Positions 19,633 through 27,364 of a stretch of 47,500 nucleotides of DNA are shown piece by piece; position 1 is the first letter of the stretch; every line of letters starts with the position of its first letter. The notes under the pieces were generated by a model. The model ran no database searches and was not told the DNA's origin. It saw only the letters and a program-made list of their open reading frames with translations. Source of the DNA: Symbiodinium natans. Taxonomy: Eukaryota > Sar > Dinophyceae > Suessiales > Symbiodiniaceae. A program made the translations under genes and the position numbers. Location of the stretch: the NCBI GenBank assembly GCA_905221605.1, contig CAJNDS010002091.1, positions 712,501 to 760,000 of the forward strand, given 5' to 3'.

Positions 19633-20559
19633 GGGAGTTTCCAGACTGCTTCTGTAAGTCCACGGGCTGTAAATAACCCCCAGCAGGTTCGATGATACGT
19701 CGGCTGCAGCCACGGAAGTAGGTACCACTTCTATTGTTGGAGTCCTAGGGGCAAGTAAGATACATAGTTCGGAAATCACGTTTCTTGATCAGATGCTTCG
19801 GCACATCTTCAGCTTCCAACACCTTAAGCCAGGGTTGCAACCCTCAACCCTCAACCCTCCCTAAGCTCGAGCCACCTGCCTCCTCTTCGTGGCTTCAAAC
19901 CCAGAAGACTCTATTTTTTCCTATAGGAAAGGCAGTGCTCACTGCGAGACCCGCTTATTCTATGAAATCCAAGGCCTTTGGACCACCCCTTTTAGGGTTC
20001 AGGGTTGAGGGTTGACCTAGACAGTGGGACTCTCAACCCCGAAGCCTAAAGCCCAAAAGCCCTACACCCGAAAAGCTGTGGCAGGCCATCAACGTGCCAG
20101 CTAAGGTCATCGTAAGTAGAAAGCGAAAACCTCAAAAAGTAACCAGCTGGTATGTCCATGAACCGTCAAGTAAGCCCTAAACCCTGAATCTTAAACCCGA
20201 AGTCCAAAACCCGAAGCCACAAACCCTAAACCCTAAACCCTGAAGCCCTGAAGCCCTGAAGCCCTGAAGCCCTGAAGCCCTGAAGCCCTGAAGCCCTGAA
20301 GCCCTAAAAAAACCCACGCTTGAACCTTGAAACTCCCAAACCCAAAACCCCAAACCCGAATCCGCAAACCCCTAAACCCTAAACCCCTTAGGCCTCAAGT
20401 AGCCCTAAACCCGAAACCCTAAAGCCCAAACCCCTAAAACCCAAACCCTAAACCCCTGAGGGCCTCAAGTAGCCCTAAACCCTAACCCTAACCCCTAAAC
20501 CCTAAACCCTAAACCCTAAACCCTAAACCCTAAACCCTAAACCCTAAACCCCTGAGGGC

Positions 20560-20613
20560 CTCAAGCAGCTGAACCAAGTCGTCAGCCATACCATGGAGGC
20601 CCAGCTCGGCGAC
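20560..20613 (-). CDS. Isolated ankyrin-like exon
   Basis: Acceptor AACAG, 18 codons, phase 0, GC donor. Reads VAELGLHGMADDLVQLLE, matching the two helices of an ankyrin repeat. It could be a distal exon of the ankyrin gene upstream or a separate gene. Its 3' flank (GAGGGCCTCAAG on the + strand) is repeated twice more in the neighbouring array. Confidence 0.45.
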
Positions 20614-20654
20614 CTGTTGCCGCGGAGAGCTGAAGGGGGTTAGAAGCCCCACTT

Positions 20655-20764
20655 ACTAGGGTTTAGGGTTTAGGGTTTAGGGTTTAGGGTTTAGGGTTTA
20701 GGGTTTAGGGTTTAGGGTTTAGGGTTTAGGGTTTAGGGTTTAGGGTTTAGGGTTTAGGGTTTAG
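20655..20764 (+). repeat. (TTTAGGG)n array, about 15 near-perfect units
   Basis: One of the longest uninterrupted interstitial telomere-type arrays. Others of similar length lie at 23,333-23,431, 30,327-30,438, 28,763-28,854 (CCCTAAA orientation) and 34,628-34,720. Confidence 0.9.
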
Positions 20765-21804
20765 GGCTCAGGGTTTAGGGTTTCCCCTATTGGTCCATGT
20801 ACCTAAATGAGGAATGCCCGGGCCTTAAAGTACCTCCTAGATAGGGTTTAGGGTTTAGGGTTTAGGGTATAGGGTATAGGGACTTTGGGGCCCGAGTACC
20901 TAGTATTGAGGCACTTGGACCCTTAGGGTTCTACGGTCCATAAACCCTAAACCCTAAACCCTGAACCCTAAACCCTAAACCCTATAAGTGCCCTAATATG
21001 GTTGTGATTGGGGTTGTAAGTACAGTTAGAATTGGGGTATTAAGTACCCTGAACCTCCAAGTATAAGCCCCACTTGCTAAGTCCCCTTTCCCGCTAAGTA
21101 TGGGCAATTGGAGGATCGGGCACTTCGCAAGTAGGGTGATCAATGCCTTCATTGGGCTTATGAGGATATATAAGTAGAGCTACCTTACTTCTAAGCCCCC
21201 CCTTCTAAAGTCCCCTGACCCGTTAAAGTCTGGGAAGTTCTCTAACTACAGGGTCGTTGTTGGGGTCCTTCTCTTGCGGGCGCCGTGCTATCTGTAGGCC
21301 CAATTATAGGGGCCCTAATTGAGTAAACAGAAGCAAATAAAGCTAGCGCAAAACCAGGTAATTAGTCCCAACTTCCAGCCCATTGATTGGCCAACCCATT
21401 GCTGAAGAATCTGCGCACCCTAAACTGTAAAGCAACACATGCATTCCAAGCACAAGCCACGCCCACTTCTGAGGGCAGCGTCAAACATACAAGTTGATTG
21501 CTAATATGCTCCTACTATGGCCCTTCTATTCCCTTATAGAGGATCTTGAGACAGGGTCTCCAAACCCAAGGGTGCAAGCTTAGGCTCCAAGGTAGAGTCC
21601 GCCCCCAAAAAACCTCAAACCCAAACCTGAGACTAACTTCACAGCCGGGGATAAACCCTAAACCCTAAACCCTAAACCCTAAACCCTAAACCCTAAACCC
21701 TAAACCCTAACCCTAAACCCAAAACCCTGAACCGTAAACCCTAAACCGTAAACCCGAAACCCTAAACCCTGAACCCTACGCTGAGGTTAACATCATTGCG
21801 GCGT

Positions 21805-21845
21805 AGCCTTCTTGCGGATCGCAGGCAGAAAGGTGAGTAGGCGCT
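21805..21845 (-). CDS. Short exon candidate
   Basis: After a CAG acceptor, reads ERLLTFLPAIRKK with a GC donor. The plus strand also holds a good GT donor (AAAG then GTGAGT), so strand is not certain. Confidence 0.25.
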
Positions 21846-22465
21846 CCTGACCGTGTGTAGGGTTCGGCGCGCAAAACCCTAAACCCTAAAAACCTAGCCC
21901 ACAAGACCCTAATGCCAAAGTGCTTTGTTGAAGACTCCATTAGGGTTTCGGGTTTAGGGTGTAGGGTAGCTGCAAGGTAACTTGGGTTCAGGGCTTAGGG
22001 TTTAGCATCCAGATCTTCGGGTTTTTGGTGTTCAGGACTTGAGAACAGAGCCTTCATGGTTACGTGTGCATCCAGTTGTAGGTTATACACTTTGAAACAG
22101 CTGGGTTTCAAGGAGGGTCAGCTATAACCCTCCTTATAGCTACTTAGGACAACCAACATGCAAATGAACCCCTAAATCCCTCATCGCCGTCTTAGGCCTT
22201 AAACCGCTACAGCTCTAAACCCTCGGGTATTTAGGGTTTAGGGTTTAGGGGTTGTAAACCCTAAAAAATTAGGGTGTATACATCCCAAAAACCCTAAAAG
22301 CTCTCCGCCCTAAACCCTAAAGCCCCAGCAGCAACAAATGCTTGATCGTATAAGCTACGCCTAGGGCCGCAGCCCAAGACCATCGAGCGGGAGAAGAGGA
22401 GTCAGTGATGGTAAACCCCCAAAACAAACCCTAAACCCAAAATCCGGGCCGTGACTGGGGCCTAT

Positions 22466-22655
22466 ACTTGGAGGATCGGGGCACTTAGCAAGCAGGGTTA
22501 TAAGTACCTTACTTGGGCTTATGAGAAAGTCTGAGTGTAGGTTTAGGGTTTGGGGTTTGGGGTTTAGGGTTTAGGGCTTAGGGCTTAAGTTTAGGGTTGC
22601 CCTACTTATAACCCCGCTTACTAAGTCCACTGATCCTTTGAGGAGGGTCTATTTG
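22466..22655. mobile_element. Family 4 TIR element with internal telomeric array
   Basis: Left ACTTGGAGGATCGGGGCAC and right ACTTATAACCCCGCTTACTA arms pair. TTTAGGG/TTTGGGG units lie between them, as in families 2 and 3. Confidence 0.65.
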
Positions 22656-22746
22656 GGGTCCCTCAACCCTCAACCAACCCACCCCCGGAAGTGTCCTTAT
22701 CCTCGGGTTGAAGTTGCTTATGCCCAGGGTTTCGATTCACTCACCT

Positions 22747-22849
22747 GGGGGTTTTCGAAAATAAGGGGCCCCTAATATAGACCCCAAATCGTAGGGTTCC
22801 ATTAATAATCAGGACCCCAATAAGCTACCCCGAATTTCGGAAACCCCCA
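22747..22849. mobile_element. Family 5 TIR element
   Basis: Arms GGGGGTTTTCGAAAATAAGG and its near inverse; interior TAGACCCCAAAT and TAGGGTTCC. Second copy at 31,450-31,557 with a poly-C interruption. Confidence 0.65.
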
Positions 22850-23187
22850 CCTGGGTTCTTGGATTCAAGGCACTTCTCCCAACAAGCCCTAAATTCTCAT
22901 TAAACCCCTTGAGCCACAAGCAAAGAGTCCGTTTCTCCACACACATTGGTCGCTGACAGTTGTGCACTGCTTGCCCGGCTTGGAGGTTGCAGAAGCAATA
23001 CACTGGCAAGCTTGAGTTTAGAAACCCTAAACATATGAACCCTAAAACCCTAAACCCAAAACTTACAAACTCTGAGAACCCTAAACCCAAAACTTATCAA
23101 CCCTAAGAACCCCCAACAAGACCTAACCTTAAGATGAGCCCTTAAGAACCTTAATTAAACCCTAAGCCTCAAAGTGTGCTTGGCGGC

Positions 23188-23262
23188 CTGAATCGCCGAG
23201 AGCAAACTCGCGACCTCCTGGCGGCGCGCGTCAGCGACGCGAAGGCGAGCCAGGGCACGTAC
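23188..23262 (-). CDS. Exon of 25 codons, probably downstream part of the ankyrin gene
   Basis: Acceptor CCCAAG, phase 0, GC donor. Reads VRALARLRVADARRQEVASL and ends LSAIQ. High GC and alpha-helical. It resembles the second helix of an ankyrin repeat but lacks the TALH-type turn, so membership is inferred from position and strand. Confidence 0.5.
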
Positions 23263-26200
23263 CTTGGGGACGAGATGAACCCTGAGATGGGGGCTCTATA
23301 CTGTACCCCATACTACCATCATTCCTACTAAGGTTTAGGGTTTAGGGTTTAGGGTTTAGGGTTTAGGGTTTAGGGTTTAGGGTTTAGGGTTTAGGGTTTA
23401 GGGTTTAGGGTTTAGGGTTTAGGGTTTAGGGTCCACTACTATAATTCATATTAAGGTATCTGGCCCCTAAAGGGTTTATGTGGCCCCCAAGGTACGACCT
23501 GCAAAGCACCTGTACTCGCCCGCCGACACAAAGGCTGGTGGCCAGAATACCGATGGTGGCCACCAGCCGTTGATGCATGGATGCCCCAGCCATGAATGTT
23601 AAAGCGCTGAAGAAGATCTCACAGGATATGAGAAAGAGGAAGAGGGTACACAAGCCGACGCATCTGGGAACGGCTCGCCGACTGTCAGCCTCAGCATCTA
23701 GCAGTAGTTGCATCGTCTCCATCTTCCTTAGAGAGCAAGTGAACCCCAAAATCGGGACAGTGACCATACAGCCTACACTGCGAGAAGGCCAGACATATCA
23801 ACCCTAAACCATACTCACGGACACCAACATCCCCATATGAGGGAGTATTTCCCTAGCCTGTCCGAAGCGCATTTAAGGCAAACTCCTGAATCAAGGATGT
23901 TGGAGTCTCTGCACCCCGAACCCTCCACCCCACAACCCGTAAACCCCAAACCCCAAACCCCAAACCCTTAACCCTAAACCCCACCCCCTAAACCCTAAAC
24001 CCTAAACCCTAAACCCTAAACCCTAAACCCTAAACCCTAAAAAAGGATCCTTTGGCCCCCAAGGTTCCGGGCCAAGGCCGCATTTGTCAAGGCCGTGGCC
24101 CCGTTCTTCGCAGCCAAGTTCCTCGGTTGGCCCCTTTAAAAAGATCGGAAGGTTTAGGGTTTAGGGTTTAGGGTTTAGGGTTTAGGGTTTAGGGTTTAGG
24201 GTTTAGGGTTCAGGGTTCAGGGTTTAGGGTGTTCCGAAATTAATCGTCGGAAAACAAGATTCCTCTTAAACCCGCGTAAAATATCGACAGGCCCCCAGAA
24301 GCTACCTATAGGAACCCCTTTCTCAACCCCAAAATACCCCAAACCCTAAACACCCTACACCCAAAACCCGTACACCGCCCTAAACCCTCAATCCCTTAAG
24401 GGCTGGGCTCGTGTCGGCCTCAGCGGCAACCAGCAGGCGCACAACCTTGGGTTACATACCCGCCCTGAACCCCCTAAAACCTAAAACCTAAACCCTAAAC
24501 CCCCCCCAAACCCTAAACCCTGAACCCACATATAAGCCCCCCAAAAAAAGGTATACCACTGGGCTACCAAGACCTTCACCCGGCCGCGGTGGGACGCGTT
24601 CATGAGGGCAGTGACCCCATTGGTGGAGGTGGCATTTACGCAGGCCCCGGCTTGCAACCTCGCTTGCCCGTTTAGGGTTTAGGGTTTAGGGTTTCGGGTT
24701 TAGGGTTTAGGGTTTAGGGTTTAGGGTTTAGGGTTTAGGGGGTTCAGGGCGGGTGTAACCCAAGGTTCCCTAATACTCCCCACTACTCCCAGAGGCTCCC
24801 TAAGCTTCCCTGACGAGGCACCCGAGGTCCTACCCCCCTATAAACCCCCCCCCCGCTCCAGGGTTTAGGGTTTAGGGCTTAGGATTTTGGAACTCGGTTG
24901 ACCCTTTGAAAAAAGGGTTACGGGTTCAGGGCTTAGGGGGGTGTAAAACTTCAACCCTCTGAAACTAAACTCCCAAGCAAACATCCTCTTGAACCCCATA
25001 GCAGAGGGAAGAGAAAGAGTGCCCTTTTGGGTTTAAGGGGAGTTCTAAGGAAACCTAAAACCTAAACAAAGGGGAATAAGGGCCTACTCTGGTCCTAGTA
25101 GCCCTAAACCCTAAACCCCAAACCCTAAACCCTAAACCCTAAACCCCAAACCCTAAAAGTAACCTAGCAACAGTACTTGAACAGCCTCCTCCTTCCCGCG
25201 GAGGGCCGCGCCTGAGTTGCTGAGATCATCAGCCATCCAAACAGTGTACACTTGCAGATCTATAGGGGATGGTGGTATCAAAACCCTAAACCCTAAAGCC
25301 TAAACCCTAGCCCTAAACCCTAAACCCTAAACCCTAAATCCTAAACCCTAGACAAGTGTACTCATTCAGCTGCTAAGGCGCCGAAGAGGGCCGTCTCGCC
25401 GGTGATCACCGCAGGCAAGTCAGGATCGGCCATCGCCTCGAGCAGGAGCTGCACCATCTCAACCTAGGGTTTAGGGTTTAGGGTTTAGGGTTTAGGGTTT
25501 AGGCTTTAGGGGGCCCTTAAAGGCCTCTGAACAAAATCTTAGATATGACCCTCTATTAAACCCAATAAGGGCAAATATCAAATCTCCCAAAACCCCACCT
25601 GGCAACGTGCCCTGTGCATGAGGCATACATGAGGGCCGTGTACCCTCGAACGTCGAAGACATTGGGGTCGCAGTTCTCTTGCAACATCTCCTCTACCTCT
25701 GCCACCTGGCCATGCAGCGCTTCGTGAATGAACTTGCGCACGTCAGAGTCGGTGCTGAAGGGCAGCACCACCAGCTCAACATCGGTGAGCGAGGCCACTG
25801 TCGCAGCATCATCCAAAACCTACACGGGCCCCTTAGAACCTTAATAAAAATCATAGCATTTTAATATCCTCTTGGGTTTTATATAAACAAAAATGAAATA
25901 CACAGAATAACAGTAATAATCATAATCATAATCATAATAATACTCATACTAATACTAATAATAAAAAAACATCCCAAGAAAAATGTAGAAGCTGCACCAC
26001 CATGAATGAGCCGCTGTCGAAATCTTGAAATGTTCAGGAGATGCTGTAGGTGCTGCTTCAGGCTTCTCGCGTCCGCATAGTGTGCTGCGGGCACGGTGGC
26101 CACCTTCGTATCGTCTGAAAGGAGTCTGCAACAGCACCCCGACCCATGGGCAATTTTTCCGGTTTAGGGTGAGAAGTTCAGTGGGTGGTTAAGGGTGTGA

Positions 26201-26288
26201 AGTTGAGTGGGTGCGCTGTTACAGCATGGTTCGGTACCACTTGGCACGGACCGGCCTCCTCTCCAGAAGGCTTCCAAACATGCAGCAT
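23188..26288 (-). CDS. Ubiquitin-like plus ankyrin-repeat protein, multi-exon
   Basis: The best-resolved gene here. Nine exons join in frame: 26288-26256 (ATG), 26103-25996, 25819-25604, 25463-25382, 25211-25169, 24658-24574, 24445-24411, 24121-24068, and one starting 23726. A further exon near 23617 and one at 23262-23188 are likely. The N-terminus (MLHVWKPSGEE, then DARSLKQHLQ and RFRQRLIHGG, then ELVVLPF) is the ubiquitin-like leader of dinoflagellate ankyrin proteins. It is followed by at least five ankyrin repeats (GYTALMYASCTGHV, GETALFGAALRG, GVTALMNASHRG, GATALTNAALAR). Such proteins are protein-interaction scaffolds; the partner is unknown. Donors are GC in introns 1-5, GT in 6, and GA in 7 and 8. 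Confidence 0.82.
23500..24121 (-). CDS. Exons 8-10: ankyrin repeats, last one approximate
   Basis: Exon 8 (24121-24068) reads NLAAKNGATALTNAALAR. The intron opens with GA and ends CTAAG at 23727. Exon 9 starts 23726 and reads KMETMQLLLDAEADSRRA, with donor near 23671. A tenth exon from about 23617 (ALTFMAGASMHQRLVATIG) continues an ankyrin-like pattern; its edges are unsure. Confidence 0.6.
23819..23908. mobile_element. Family 1 element, diverged copy in an intron
   Basis: Right half GATGTTGGAGTCTCTG and centre ATTTAAGG match family 1. It lies in the intron between ankyrin exons 8 and 9 (24067-23727), together with a CCCTAAA array. Confidence 0.6.
24411..24658 (-). CDS. Exons 6-7: ankyrin repeats
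   Basis: Exon 6 (24658-24574) reads LQAGACVNATSTNGVTALMN and SHRGRVK. Exon 7 (24445-24411) reads VVRLLVAAEAD. The intervening 128-nt intron is GT-AG with AAGGT at both junctions. Exon 7 leaves by a GA donor (GACAC then GAGCCC). Confidence 0.75.
25169..25463 (-). CDS. Exons 4-5: ankyrin repeats split by an introner-like element
   Basis: Exon 4 (25463-25382) reads VEMVQLLLEAMADPD and GETALF. Exon 5 (25211-25169) reads AALRGKEEAVQVL. Together they restore a normal ankyrin consensus across a 170-nt intron inserted mid-repeat with GGCGC on both sides. The acceptor of exon 4 (CCCTAG) is formed by the edge of a telomere-like array. Confidence 0.75.
25215..25374. mobile_element. Family 2 TIR element forming ankyrin intron 4 (introner-like)
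   Basis: Ends AGTTGCTGAGA and TTCAGCTGCT are inverted. An inner inverted pair AGTGTACACTT / AAGTGTACTCA is shared with the copy at 28967-29062. It splits an ankyrin codon frame with GGCGC repeated on both sides. The GC donor lies in that repeat and the CAG acceptor at the element edge. A telomere-like array of about 10 units sits inside. Confidence 0.75.
25604..25819 (-). CDS. Exon 3: end of ubiquitin-like domain and first ankyrin repeat
   Basis: 72 codons, phase 0. VLDDAATVASLTDVELVVLP completes the ubiquitin-like module. Then FIHEALHGQVAEVEEMLQ and DPNVFDVRGYTALMYASCTG form the first ankyrin repeat. The donor is GC (GTT then GCCAGG) and joins to VEMVQLLLEAMADPDL at 25463. Confidence 0.8.
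25996..26288 (-). CDS. Exons 1-2: start and ubiquitin-like region
   Basis: ATG at 26288 gives MLHVWKPSGEE, then a GC donor. The 152-nt intron ends CGAAG at 26104. Exon 2 is 36 codons, VATVPAAHYADARSLKQHLQ through RFRQRLIHGG, ending at a GC donor. The start is chosen because it matches the usual N-terminus of this family and phase closes. The second intron (25995-25820) is AT-rich with ATA/ATC microsatellite. Confidence 0.75.
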
Positions 26289-26299
26289 GCTGACAGATG

Positions 26300-27360
26300 C
26301 CGCACATGTAGTGGGAAGGTCGCTTAGGGTTTAGGGTTTAGAGTTTAGGGTTTAGGGTTTAGGGTTCAGGGTTTAGGGTTTAGGGTTTAGGAAGCACCAC
26401 GATACCCTACCGGTCTAAGTTGCAAGGTCTCCGTTTGGTCGAACTTTCCACGGTTCAAGGTTGAGCGCTTGAGGGCTTTCAGGTTTGCAGCAAGCGAGAC
26501 CCTTAAGCCACTGCATCTGAGCATTTGAGAGGACACTGCTGCGAGACTTGAGTGGCAGTCGGTCAGCACACCTTCTTAAATCATGAGTTAGACAGTTAGA
26601 CAGCGCCGCGACAGCGCCTGCACCCCGTACACCGTTGTCGCGCAACTATACACAAGATAGGAACCTCATGTCAGCTACTAGATTTGGAGGGAACGAAAAC
26701 CATGGTGTGATGGTACAGGTCAGGTTAGGGTCTTGCTTGTGTACCGGTGTCTTTCTGACTCTGTTTACCTGCAATACTTACAGAGTCACCTCATCCTTTC
26801 CAAACCCTAAACCTGAACCCCTAAACCGAGTGTCAAGAATGTCAATTTCGGCGGCACCTAGGACCCCTACGCCCGGGTCCAAGAGTGCAGTTTAGGGTTT
26901 GGGTTTAGGGTGTAGGGTTTGGGCTCAGGGTTACCTCGCAAGCCCCCAGGGCCTTGTCAGTTAAGGGGTTCGGGCTTTGGGGGAGGTTTTAGGGTCTGTA
27001 GGGTTTCTTAGGGTAGTTAGACGGTTCCTGAACATGGACCCTGAAAAAGGGGACCCCTTATCTACCCCTTATATACCCTAAGGGCCCATATTGAGGGCCC
27101 GTGAAACTACCCTTAGAGGGTTTGTAGGGTTTGCTGGGTTTAGGGTTTGGGGTTGACTCCGCAGTCAAGAAGCACGGGTCAGGGCCAAAGCACACCCAAA
27201 CAAATGCCGAAAGCCTAGACTCTAAACTCTAAACCCTATATGCCCTCTAAGCCCGATGACCTCTCTAAACCCTCCAAACACTTCAAACCCTCTAAACCCC
27301 ATAAACCCTAAACCCCAAATCCTAAACCCTAAATCCTAAACCCCAAACCCTGAACCCGGG
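26300..27360. other. Intergenic DNA between the ankyrin gene and the zinc-finger gene
   Basis: TTTAGGG block at 26,325-26,390, a unique stretch to about 26,800, then decayed repeats. No exon with family support. As the region upstream of the ankyrin ATG (26,288) it should contain that gene's leader region. Confidence 0.45.
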
Positions 27361-27364
27361 GAGC

